Part shown: in pieces, positions 1-11,700 of the stretch
How positions within the stretch are numbered: position 1 is the first letter of the stretch
Layout: every line of letters begins with the position of its first letter
Assembly (NCBI RefSeq): GCF_000002075.1
Contig: NW_004797403.1
Span: 179,121-243,120, forward strand
Source: Aplysia californica
Taxonomy: Eukaryota > Mollusca > Gastropoda > Aplysiida > Aplysiidae
Direction of reading: 5' to 3'
Length of the DNA stretch: 64,000 nucleotides
Made by a program: the position numbers and the translations under genes
The notes under the pieces: generated by a model
The model's input: the letters and a program-made list of their open reading frames with translations, nothing else
What the model was told of the DNA's origin: nothing
Databases searched by the model: none

Positions 1-44
<44 letters not shown>
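1..44. repeat. AC dinucleotide microsatellite
   Basis: Uninterrupted AC repeat at the window edge. Confidence 0.97.
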
Positions 45-45
<1 letters not shown>

Positions 46-219
46 AAAAAACCCACACCTTTATGCATCTTTTTTTCGCGCTCAAAGAATTATCACTCAT
101 ATCTCTAGAATGAACTATTATATCCATTGATAAAGGGAATACGAGAAGATTGTATAGGTGTTGAATGAGTCGAGTACCAAGTCAAAACAGCTCAGATTTC
201 TTAAATAACTTGATAAAAC

Positions 220-434
220 ATTCCACTGCGACTCGCTTCAACTTTTTATAATAAAATGATAATAAATATATTAAATATTAAAGTATATATATATGAGAAA
301 GTGGAATCATCCATATTTCTTTGTCATCTTATATTTCAATTAAATTAAACTCTAGATCTAATATTAATAACAAATACATTAAATAATAATTTGTTATTTA
401 ATTCATTCCACTGCGATTCGCTTCAACTTTTTAT
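220..434. repeat. Pair of 30-bp direct repeats
   Basis: ATTCCACTGCGAYTCGCTTC plus ACTTTTTAT occurs at 220-249 and 405-434 with one mismatch, separated by AT-rich DNA. Confidence 0.85.
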
Positions 435-464
435 GAGGTCACAGATAGAATCTATGTAAAGGGT

Positions 465-683
465 ACTGACAAAATGAGTTACTTCCCGGATTCAAGCCAT
501 ACGGAAATACATACATCACGCTTATAGCTGAAGTTTTTACAATTTATAAGTTTGAAATAATAAAAGACAGGTTCTAGTTCAAGAATATGGCATCAATAGA
601 AAATCTACAAATTTGACCCTAACGTCGATTTTTAGCCATATCTCCATTTGTGTATTGCGAGAAGTAACTCATTTTGTCAGCAC
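465..683. mobile_element. MITE with TGACAAAATGAGTTACTTC ends
   Basis: Begins TGACAAAATGAGTTACTTC and ends with the inverted GAAGTAACTCATTTTGTCA, about 24-bp TIRs around 170 bp. A second copy is at 44569-44982. Confidence 0.8.
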
Positions 684-799
684 GTCTCACCTATATTATG
701 TAAAACTTCGTCGGCAGAGAATTCTAACCGTCTAACTCCGAAATTTTCTCGAATTGCTTTTTTCCTTAAAATAGATTGACATAACGAGTGACTACGTCC

Positions 800-1195
800 T
801 ATTGGTATCACCTTAAAGCTTGTTCACTTGTCTTTATTTTGAGGAAAAAATATCAATTTATCTTGAATACAAGTCGAGATATTTGCGAAAGAAGGAGGTT
901 GGGTTCAGTCGTTTTCACGGGTAAAATTAGTGAGAAAATGGCCACCGAAGATTAGTTATGTCCTTAGCTTAAGAGTTCCTAGTAACTGAAAATTTACATT
1001 TTTTGTGCCTTTAATCAACGTTTTTCAGAAGAAAAAAACCCACACAGAAATGAGTTCTTTAATGGCCATAAAAGGTGTTGAGCCCAAAAACAAAAATTTG
1101 ATAAAATTTCACAAACCTGCGGAAAATTGCAAATTTCTTCATTCTGATTATTTTGACGAGAGCCTGATTCCACCACGCTGCCTCACATATCGACA
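800..1195 (+). mobile_element. MITE, GGCGCTCGTCAAA family, truncated
   Basis: Shares AAATGGCCRCC, CTGAAAATTTACAT, GTGCCTTTAATCAACG and the CCTGATTCCACCACG end with copies at 7036, 24893, 46060 and 52328. Only the right TIR is clear here. Confidence 0.7.
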
Positions 1196-1206
1196 CTTTT
1201 GGGGGC

Positions 1207-1275
1207 GCACCAACAGCTCCGTTGGTATCATGCTAGACTAAGACGTCTGGCTATCTAGGCTCGAATCTTGCAGGG
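1207..1275 (+). mobile_element. tRNA-derived SINE head (fragment)
   Basis: CAGCTCCGTTGGTATCATGC and GGCTCGAATCT resemble a tRNA A box and B box, as in the SINE at 30387. Not a functional tRNA: no closing acceptor stem. Confidence 0.4.
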
Positions 1276-1404
1276 GTGTTTGTTTGTTTTGTATATTTTG
1301 TTTGTTTTGTCTATCTTGGGTTGACTGGGTGGTTTCCAACGCTTCAATCAGAGATGTGCCGCCTCTTTGGCATGAATTCCACACCACGTTGGTCCAGTAC
1401 GTTT

Positions 1405-1588
1405 GTTTGTTTTAGCAGATGTTTTACGGCGCTCGCTACTGCATACGGTCATATAATGAGCGCCAGATGATTAGAGGTATAACAAAGAGAGTAACAAACA
1501 TCAAAAAAAGAAGGAGGGGAGATAAAGACGATAGATGTTTGATAGGAAAGAAGGAGCAAACCACACCAAAGCACCTGCCAACCACCCA
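1405..1588 (-). mobile_element. Short SINE (GGTTGGCGGGTGCTC family)
   Basis: Full-length copy flanked by an 11-bp target duplication CCAGTACGTTT (1394-1404 and 1589-1599). It ends in the TACTAAAAC-type 3' tail after a GGCGCTC hairpin. Confidence 0.85.
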
Positions 1589-2403
1589 CCAGTACGTTTT
1601 CCCCGAAAGCCACAACAACGATTTACAAAACAATATGTCGTGTATCCTCACTCCCACGTAGCCCAATCACATCCACTCTATTTGGGCCATGCTAAGCAAA
1701 TTGACACAGACATTGGTATTGCATACGTCTACGGAATGCCAAATATGAAGGCTACATGCCATACATCCCACACAGTAGTCTCCAAAACACCACGTAAGGA
1801 GCTTACGAATTGCATCAGTCATGGAACAGTAATGGTATAGTTGATTTCATTGGCTTCAGATTGTCAAAACGATAAGTGAATAAATGTAAAACAACGGGTT
1901 TGACATGCAGCCATCACGCCGACACCCAACAGATGGTAAACAGCTCAGGTTACAATACATTTTTTTGGAGACGACAGGAAAATGAAAAGACAGAAAATCA
2001 AAAGTGCTCTGGGGTTATTTAAAAAAAATATTTTTTTTTAAATATAGGTGTTTTATACGCCCCAATGACACAATTTAGATCATTTAGGAGTCGGGATCTG
2101 ACCCTACGTGCCAGGAACAACCAGGACTGAAAGCCGTTGCTGAGAGGGATGCAATATCCCCATAGAAAGCTATCTATTCGGTTCGGAGACGTTTCCGGCG
2201 GAGATAGACCAATCAAAATGCCTCTGGAGCAACTAAAAATATCTAGGCCTGTTTTAACCCATGATTTGATAATTTGTACTTAGGTTTGAAATTTTCTTGA
2301 AAATAATTGATTTGCTACGGTTGTAGTGGCTATGTGTGTGATCTGCAGTAAACAACATCCCAGCCCCCAGCTGAAAGAACGAGATGCTCAATTTTTTTTT
2401 CTG

Positions 2404-2472
2404 ACTCAGGAATCGAATTCGGGTCTCCTGCGTGCTAAAGCGAAGCAGCAGACCGCTATATGATACACCTCA
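2404..2472 (-). mobile_element. tRNA-like SINE head
   Basis: Minus strand contains GAATTCGATTCC (B-box-like) and a tRNA-like fold region. No intact tRNA gene. Confidence 0.35.
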
Positions 2473-2639
2473 GACATCGGTTTGGGACAGTTTGCACAAA
2501 TGTCGTAAGGCGAATTTGTTTGTTTGTTTGGGATTTTTAAAATGAAAAGCAAAGAGAAGTTTTAGTGTCTGGTTGCTGCACTCTACGTGGTAGGGCGTCA
2601 TTGGTTCTCATCCATCGCCTAATTATGGGTACCCGGCCA

Positions 2640-2838
2640 TAGACAGCGAAAGATCTTGTCAGTATGTTAGTGTTTTAGCGCCTATAAATGGCTGCTTGCA
2701 CTGTATGCTTCCCAGGAAGTCGAGGTTGTTTCAGAATGCTCTCAGGTCTGCTAGGGTAATAGTATATAGATTGTGAAGCGCATAGATATAGCTGTTGAGT
2801 GGGGATTTGCGCTATACAAACGTTATCTATTATTATTA
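2640..2838 (+). mobile_element. tRNA-derived SINE with GCGCTATACAAA tail
   Basis: GACAGCGAAAGATCTTGT, CACTGTATGCTTCC and GGGGATTTGCGCTATACAAA then a TTATT-rich tail. The same family occurs at 30672, 41303, 45458 and 53895 in the other orientation. Confidence 0.7.
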
Positions 2839-3145
2839 ATTCCAGCATGTCAAATTCGGGTTCCCCAGAGGGCCACATGGGTCACATGATAATTATGTTA
2901 CCATGAGGTGGCAAAATAATTTTATTTTAAATGACGTATCATTCAATCCACGCAGTTTGCAGCAGCATCAAGTGCATTGAACAAAAACTACAGCAGTTCC
3001 AAGCTGAACATAATGTGTTTGCTACTACTGCTATTCCATCACTGGAGGTGTTTTGTCTGGACAGATGTGACACCTCTTTTTTACGGACATTTTGTTTAAC
3101 ATCTCGCTAAGTGAGTTCCAACTTCTTTGGGGTTTTATAAAAAAG

Positions 3146-3269
3146 TTTTTGTAAGAGTTTTACGGCACTTGCAACACAATAAGGTCATAAAGGAGGAGAG
3201 ATAAAGACGATAGTTGTTTGATAGGAAAGAAGGAGCAAACCACACCAGAGCACCCGCCAACCACCCACT
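3146..3269 (-). mobile_element. Short SINE, partial
   Basis: Same family as 1405-1588, GGCACTTG subfamily. The inner region is shortened and no clear target duplication is seen. Confidence 0.7.
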
Positions 3270-3690
3270 TCGATCAGAATCAGAGATGACAGGTGTTATC
3301 AGTTTGTTTCGTTCTCTAACACGAACAGATTTTTGTTGATCGCATGGCATAAAATAACTCTTCATACCCCATAGAAGAGCCAAACGTTCCAACAAATTTT
3401 GTGAAAAACTTTCTGAAGTTATTACACTATCCAAAAAGGCACAAAATGTAACCAGGTATCCCAACTTCAAGATATTTTGCTCTGAGCTTAGAGTCCTATT
3501 ATATAATGCAGTTTCATATCTAGGTTTTCTTCTGCCTTAGCAACATCAAAGGTGAATAGTCCTGAGAATTAGATCTATGCAACAAGTGCACTAAACCATG
3601 TGGTGGTTTGGGAGGGGGGGGGGGGGGCTGTCAACACAGCGTCATGGGGCGAATGACCTCCACGGCGGAGTCAACGGCCCTAAGAAACTG

Positions 3691-4074
3691 AACCCTATCC
3701 GTACGTCGAGTTTTACTATCGTATCCATACGATGTGGGGAACTCTGTGCCACCACTTAACCCTATCCGTACGTCGAGTTTTACTATCGTATCCATACGAT
3801 GTGGGGAACTCTGTGCCACTACTTAACCCTATCCGTACGTCGAGTTTTACTATCGTATCCATACGACGTGGGGAACTCTGTGCCACCACTTTCCAAAGAG
3901 GAAGCGTACTCGTTAATCCGATCCCTACGCTTTGCATTATAACAGTCTGTCAAAATGATTTTTTGAGAAATACTGAAAGTTTCAAAGAGATCTTCGTACT
4001 ACAAGTATTCCAAAATGTGAAGAATACAACCCCTGGGGTACAAAATGACCCCCAGGGCATACAAATAGGGTTAA
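3691..4074 (+). mobile_element. piggyBac-type MITE with three terminal tandem units
   Basis: Starts AACCCTATCCGTACG and ends with the inverted ATAGGGTTAA; TTAA-flanked family. The about 67-bp left-end unit, itself beginning with the terminus, is repeated three times before the common body. Confidence 0.8.
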
Positions 4075-5450
4075 TGGGTTACATCATGTTCACGAGCCAC
4101 CAAAATGGAGGACATTGTCCGTGGTCTGGCAGGGAGAGGAGTGGGCTTTGCCATGCTACACTGGACAATACACACTTGATGAAGATGACCTCTTTGTATA
4201 GAGATAACAGAATATTCAATGAGAGATAGTGAAAACCAAAATTGGAAAAGCCATGAGGTCGTTTAAAGACCTCTCAACCTCAGTAAGAAGATGCAAACTG
4301 AAGTGGTAGTTGACACATTACACAATCATCTGGACTGGCCAAGAGAGAGATAAAAAGGCAGACAGAGGAAACAATGGGAAGACAACATCAAAGAGTGGAC
4401 TGGCTTTAACACTTTACAGTCAAAGAGCCAGTAGTACAAAATACTCCATTTGGTCACTCTGACAGGAAACTGACTGCAATGGACTTCTTGGGGCTGGCGC
4501 AGTTTCAGGTGACCAAAATGGATAATTTTCACTGTCGCATTATTGCATCAAGAGACCGTAAAGTGTTAAATGGAACATCATAGTGCGGCAAGCAGTGTGG
4601 AGGAAGCTGGTTGTAAAATCTACAGTGCCTGTACAAACAGTTAACAATAAATAAGTTACAACTCAAGAGGTACACAAAAGTGTTACTTTATTTGCAAATA
4701 TATGTACATATCACATTTTCAGTAACATAGAAATTGTTCCAAGCTTTTCTATGTTACATTTTAAGGACTCTAAGTACGCTACATGGTTATTTTAAAAGTT
4801 TGGTCTTGCAAAAATTCACACTGTACTTTTATGGGAAAAAAATAAAAACCTGTCGGCATAAGATATAAAAGGTCAGCATGAACCTAATCCTTGAGACAAA
4901 TTTGAATTAGAAAATCGTGTTGTCACACATCCACCTGTCCACGAGTCAAGGACCAGTATTTGACGTGCCATGTGCAAACACCAACAACTGTGCTTTGCTC
5001 ATCCCTTTCCGTGGAGAACCCAGTCATTTAGGAGTAACTTACTCTTTCAAAAATTCAGGAAAAAAATGTAGAATCTATCTTAATTTCCAGAGAAGAAAAC
5101 ACATTTTGTTAAATTTGCGAATTATTTTTTACAAAAATATATCTTGGTGCAAACAGTTTATAATGTAGTTTATTTAATTTACACACTTTTCTTCAACTGT
5201 TCGAAAAACGAAAAGAAAGAAAACAACAAATTTCAGGCCTATAATAAGGATGCTAAAACATTCAATATCACTAGAGCACACCAAAATTTGGTCAGTTTCA
5301 GTCTTCGAGCAAACAGCCATAAACGAACATTTCCTCTTTAAAAATTCTCAGTAGCCCAAAATTATCACTAAATTTGGCTCTAAATGAATTATCTCCATTA
5401 GGGGTCTTTGTGAAATTGTACATTGAGGCAAGCAATCCCCTTTAATTTAC
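4075..5450. other. Intergenic DNA downstream of DRC4
   Basis: AT-rich, with no recognisable gene or repeat apart from weak similarity to dispersed repeats. A 3'UTR longer than assumed could reach into it. Confidence 0.4.
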
Positions 5451-5456
5451 TTTATT
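5451..5456 (-). promoter_or_regulatory. Polyadenylation signal of DRC4 (candidate)
   Basis: AATAAA on the minus strand, about 160 nt after the DRC4 stop, suggesting a short 3'UTR. Confidence 0.45.
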
Positions 5457-5616
5457 CCTCCTTCCTCATACAACAGCAGAAGCACGCAAAGAATCACCCA
5501 CGGTTTTTTCCACAAGTACCCCTCACATTGCTACAATTACGGAAACAATAATCACCGTATCATCCTTATGGAGAAACAATAAATGTGAAAGCAAAACAAC
5601 AATGCTGTGTACATCC

Positions 5617-5766
5617 CTAAGATGGAGCGGAGACCAAACCAGCCGGGCCATGGCCAAGAGTCTGACCACCAACAGTGCTCTCAAGAGGTTTGAACCCAAG
5701 TTCTTCAGTCGGGATACCAAACTGGCCCAGTTTCGATTCGTAAGTGCGCAACAGGTCGTTGTGTGC
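5617..5766 (-). CDS. GAS8: DRC4 exon 10 (C-terminus and stop)
   Basis: Encodes residues 438-486, [20 protein letters not shown], then [20 protein letters not shown] and PAGLVSAPS, then TAG. The acceptor is TGATCCACAG. This frame is open throughout; a longer overlapping ORF in another frame is a shadow. Confidence 0.93.
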   Translation of the reverse strand, partial: AHNDLLRTYESKLGQFGIPTEELGFKPLESTVGGQTLGHGPAGLVSAPS

Positions 5767-8700
5767 CTGTGGATCATAAAGGAGAAATGGTCAAGACACA
5801 ACGATATCAGAAATTTAAACTCTAAGAATACATACTTAAATATTCCAGAGTTGTTTTTAAATATAATAAAGATCATGCCCAAAAATTTTTGACAATACCA
5901 CATCAAAGAAGCGTGCTCCCCACACCAGGGCCGTGCTACAGACTGAAGTGTCTTTAGACCATTCCCAAAGGGGGGGATATTAACATGTTCTTATGCATGG
6001 TAGAATTGTAAATGAACTGATTTATCAATCTGTGCTGGAACAACACAGGAGGAACTGCTGTTTTTTCTTTCCTCATCCTTACTATCGTCATTTTTCCTAT
6101 ACTTCTTTTGTATGTTTGTCACTCTCTTGAGAACTGCTATTTCCGGGGAGCCTTGATAGTCGAAGCAGACCTTGTGCTGTTGAGGCCAGAGAGGTGAGCA
6201 GAGAAAGCCTGATTTTCTGTTTGGACTTCTTTGTTGACATCCACCCCTTGGCGCTCATATGACCTTAAGCGCTGTAAAACCTTACTAAAAACTTTTTAAA
6301 AACCCAAGGTAGTTGCTAAAAAGTCATGAGCCTTCAGGAAGAAAGGATTTTAACTTGCACTTGAAACAGAATGCTTGCATTTTGGACTGTTTGTGCCCCT
6401 TAACCCTATCCGTACATCGTGTTTTACTATTGTATCCATACGACGTGGGTAACTCTGTGCCACCATTTTTCAAAGAGGAAATTAACTCATTAATCCGATC
6501 CGTACGCTTTGCATAGCAGTCTGTCAAAATGATTTTTTGAGAAATACTGAAAGTTTCTAAGAGATCTTCGTACTAGAAGTATTCTAAAATGTGAAGAATA
6601 CAACCCCGGGGGTACAAAATGACCCCAGGGCGTACGGGTAGAGTTCAAAAAGCACAGAAGGGACTAGCCACCCCTACAGATGTACCTAATTCACCATCAA
6701 CGGGAAATTGCCTTTATTCCAAGAGGCAAAACAACCCCTCAGCTTCTACTCGTTACCATCTGTTCTAAACCATTCAATCTTTCTTTTTTTAACTTTCAAA
6801 ATAAAATGTAGATGTTATTACGCCCCTATTAACATGATTTAGATCATTTAGGAAGCAGGTTTCAGACCCTGCCTGTTTACTATAAAAATAAAACATCCCC
6901 CTCTTTCCCAAAAAATCATTATCCATATTATAACAAAAAGAAATTCCAGCTATACCTTGCATACTCGTGCCAACTCATACTGGAGATCTTTGATGGCACT
7001 GTTCTTTGAGTCCAGAACATCCTGTGAAGTAAATAGAAGTCGAGATATTTGAGATTGAAGAAGGTGAAGTCGCCTGGTTTCAAAGGTAGAATTAGCGAGA
7101 AAATGGCCGCCAAAGTTTGGTTATTTTTATAGCTTGACAATCCGTGGAAACTGAAAATTTACATATTTTGTGCCTTTAATCAGCAGAAATATGTTTCTAA
7201 TTGGAGAACAATTGTATTAATCCCAAAAACAAAAATTTGATAAAAATGGTCAAACTGGCAGAAAAATGCCAGTTTCTTCAATTTCATTAGTTTGACGAGC
7301 GCCTGATTTCACCACGCTGCCTCACATATGGTATCTAAACAAACGTAGCACAAACTCAACAAAGTATCGCATCTTCCCAACACACTCACCTCCAACTTCC
7401 TGGTGACCACTGTGAGAGCGGTCGGGTCCAGGTTGGATGCAGACAAGACCTCGTTGAGCTGCGCCTCCTTCTTCTCCAAGGTGTCAGCCAGAGCAGCCAG
7501 CTTCTTCTCCAACAGCAGGTTCTTGAAGTTGGACTTCTGCTGCACCTCGTGGATGGCCTTGATGAACTTGCGGTACAACTCGTCTCTTTCATCCTGAGTC
7601 TGAGAGAAACGAAACAAGAGTTGTTTTAGTTTTAGTAAGTAATTGTTTTACAGCACAACAGCAGATAAACAAAAAATCGGGATACAAGTGATCGAAATCG
7701 GGAAAACCGGGATGCTTGAGATTTAGGGAAAAAATTCAGGATATCCCAACTAAATCGAGATGAGTGGCAGGTCTGTTTATGCAACCAGAAGACAAACTAT
7801 TTAGTATGTGTTCTACAGAACTTGCAACACAATACGCTCATATAAGTGCCGAATATTGGAGGTGTTACAAGAGAATAACAAACACAAAAAAGAAGGAGGG
7901 GAGAAAAGGACGATAGATGTTTGACTTGAAAGAAGAAGCAAACCACACCAGAGCTCCCGCCAACCAACCACAAACAGAGTTGAGAAGATTACTCACTCAA
8001 CCTTTTAGTAAGTAAGTGAGTGAGTATTTGTTTTAGTAGAGGTTTTATGGCGCTCGCAACTGCATAAGGTCATATGAGCGCCAGAAGATTAGAGGCGTTA
8101 CAAGAGAGTAACAAACATAATAAAGAAGGAGGGGAGAAAAGGACGCTAGATGTTTGATAGGAAAGAAGAAGCAAACCACACCAGAGCACCCGCCAACCAC
8201 CCACAGTGAGTGAGTATGATACAGGCCACATTTTGCCTCAATCAGATATGCTCAATAGTTACAGACGCAACTTTCCAACCACCTGTAAAATAAGAACTCC
8301 TATTCTTCCATGTTACATCTGTCTGCGCAAGTGAAAGAACTTACACTGGTCAAATTTATGCACACCTGCCACTCTATGAAATCTCAAAATCAGGATCTCA
8401 GAGGGGAAAAAATCGGGATATTGTGAAAAAAAAATGGGCCAACAGCAAATCACTAAGGTGACTGCCAAGCTGACTAAAAAATTTTCTGGTTGAATTCATT
8501 TTCATCACTCATACGCCCTTATATCTTATTCTCAGGAGCATTTGTAGAAAGCTCATTTTGTTCACATTTTTCAATGTATTTTTTAAAAATGTTTACTTTG
8601 TTGTTTTTTTTCAGGATGTTCAAACTATGTCTACCTTCTGAAATCTCTGTTCCAAGACTTCGTGTTCCCATTTGAGCGACTTGAAATCTTCAGACAACAG

Positions 8701-11700
8701 CTTGAGACGTGCCTTTGTCATCTGAAAATAGAAAAAAAAACAACCAGTATATAGCAGGAGAAGCAACAAAATAAAAGCAGGCAGATCTAATAGCTATTCA
8801 CTGAGCCAAAGTTTCAGCCTTGGGAAAGACGATGTTACAAAAAAGGGACATATATTCTATCGGCCGGAGCAAACAAACAGTCACTTTTCCAGGATTTGAC
8901 TTTACATCACGCCTCATAAATACTCCACAGAGACAGTGAGACAGCTGGAAAAAAAAAAAGGAAAAATAATAGAAATAGACACCGCCAAATTGTAGAAAAA
9001 CATATTCTTTTCAAAATACAACCAAACTTTATCCAGTCCAGAACTTTGCTCTCTCAGAGACGATTGAATCAATGATTTTTTGAAGAAGTCCGCCTTTTTT
9101 AAAACCGCTTTAAGAATATTGAGTTAGAGAACTCTTCCAAAAAGAAAAGAAAGAAAGAAAAAAAGAAAAGACTCGGGCTGTAGAACTATAGAAAATAGTT
9201 GGGTTTTCTTTCAACAACAAAAAAACCCCACAAGCTTCTAGGCTGCTAAAAAAGCATTTTGCTCACCCTAAGCATCTCTTTATCTTTCTCGTAGTTGCTC
9301 AGCTGCCTCCTCAGGTCGTCAACTTCCTCACGGGCTTTCTGTAGCGGTTCAGTCAGACGTTTGTTCTCAGCTATGACCTCAGCCATCTGTTTCTCCATTC
9401 TCTCCTCCTTCTTCTTCATTTCTTCAACTTGGTCCTGTCAAGAACAGAATTCACAGTTTATGTTTAGTTTTTAGTAAGAGTTTTACGGCACTAGAAACAT
9501 AATAAGGTCATATAAGTGCCGAAGATTAGGGATGTTACAAGAGAGTAACAAACACAAAAAAGAAGGAGGGGAGATAGAGACAATGGATTTTTTATAGAAA
9601 AGAAGAAACTGCTTATGTTTGTTTTTTTGTTTTTGTAAAGTGTTTTACGGCGCTCGCAACTGCATAAGGTCCTATGAGCGTGCGGGACACACCTAATTTT
9701 TTCAGTTGGTAGGAAATTTTGAATTTTGCCCGGGTGGTGGCTGAAGCCTACTGTTATCAATTTTAGACCACCAAGGGATCTTTAACATGTGCAGCTTGCA
9801 CACGGGCCCTCCGAGATTTTTTGGCCATGTCCGAGAAGGCTAGGCTTAGATCTTTCCTACCAGAAGATCAGGGGTGTGGCAGAAAGACAGCAGTAAGGAG
9901 GAGCCAAGGAGTAGCAGTAGAAAGGCTGCAGAAAGAGTGAGGAGCCTAGAGGAGGGGGCAAAGGAGGTGAGGGGGTGGGGGCAGAAAGTGGAAATGAAAG
10001 CAGACGACAGAACATTGCTAGAGAGCAGGAAAGGAGGGGAAAGAAGACAATTTTAGAGAAAAAAACATTTCGGTCGCTACCTGGATTCGAACCCGGGACC
10101 TTTGAATGAGAGGCCAACACCTTAACCTCTAGGCCACGATAGCCCCCAGTTTACGTGTAGTAAAGGCCACAACAGACAATAGGACAGAATGGAGCTTTAC
10201 AGAAGGTGTCTCAACATAGGGGAAAAGACACCAATACAATTTACTTTTTAAAACAAAAACAAAAGAATTTAGTTTCATAAACTGATTCCCTACTGAATAA
10301 GCTGTAAATAAGAATAGCTTAGGTTGCTTGTCAAAAGCACCATAAACTTGAGAAAATGCATTAGTAAAACTACTGCAAAAATGTTTTCACAAACCCAGGA
10401 AATAGATTTTTTTATTGACACTTGTTTAAGGACCCAATTCAAACACATACAAAGAAAACGTAGGCCCTGTACACATGTGTGTGCTCATTTTATACATTAC
10501 CAATAAACATAGACAAATTATAACTGATTAGAAAAACATGGCCGTAGTGATGATGTTTTGAAAGAAGAAAAAGTGACCTAATTTTATTCAGAAAATAAAT
10601 TTGAAAGTAGTGGGACGAGCCTGAAAAAGAAAATAACAACGATATTCCAGACAACAGTCACTTAGGTTAAGCAGATCTCAACTATAAACAAAGACCTAGT
10701 CACACTAGGAAAAGTATTCCTCAAGTCCTTCTGACCTCTAGCCTAACAGGGATTTTGGGACAAGCGGATAATTAGAGAACGTCAGATGTACACCATTGGC
10801 CGATATTTATAGTAACAGTAGAAAAAACTCCAAGAAACGGTGGAAAAAACTTAGGGCTTAAAGAGTTAAACAACACATTCCGTTAAAAGCTAGAAATGAA
10901 TCTGATTACAGTTGCAAACGGATTAACTCTCTCAAAACAAAATGTTATATCGAAAGAAAGAAAAGACAATAATAATACTGTAAATGTGCACTCACCTTCA
11001 ATGTGTTGATAAGGGCAAGGTTGTTCAATGTAATGTCATTGTAATAATTCTTAATATCGCTGAACGCCTTCTCGTGATTCTTCATAAGGGTGTTGATCTG
11101 GCCGTTCTTCCTCTCCTCAATCTCATGAATTTCTGTCTTTCTTCTCAAGTCTAGCTCATCACGAAGAGCCCTCATCTTCTTCTCATATTTTGACTCGATT
11201 TCTTTGGCTTGGCGCTCAAAGCTGTTGCGAAGGGAGGTCATGTTTTCATCATTTTTCTGAAAAAATTGAAACAAATGATGTCAGTTGTATACTTCACATC
11301 CAGCTTGATGAGTAGCGAATTGTTTCAGCACCCATACTTTCCCCTTTGTCTAATGTCCAGTCATCTCCACTATGGGCATAAAAAAATACAATCTTAAAAT
11401 CAGATATCTATTTTAAGTTAAACTTTACAGGAACCCATTTCTCACTTGCTCATAACAACAAAACCGTCTCTACATCCATACCAAAGAAGGATCAAGGTTC
11501 AAAAATGAATTCTATTAAAGAACCACTTCAATTCGGGAGCCAATGGAAATAAATAAACATTTTTACGTACTGTAGTTTCAATGGTACCTGCTGACTTTGA
11601 CCTCTACAACACATTGCAACTTTTAAAAGAACAATAAAATGTAATGTAACCAAAAAAACCCAACAATGCTACTTTAAAATTAAGCAAAAATTAGTAAATG

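Noticed and set aside
3732-4229. 165-residue ORF and similar VGNSVPPL-rich ORFs elsewhere
   Set aside because: All are translations of the piggyBac-type MITE tandem units.
5523-5906. 127-residue minus-strand ORF over the DRC4 terminal exon, and an apparent frameshift in that exon
   Set aside because: The ORF is in the wrong frame. Reading 5766-5617 base by base gives a continuous DRC4 C-terminus, so there is no frameshift.
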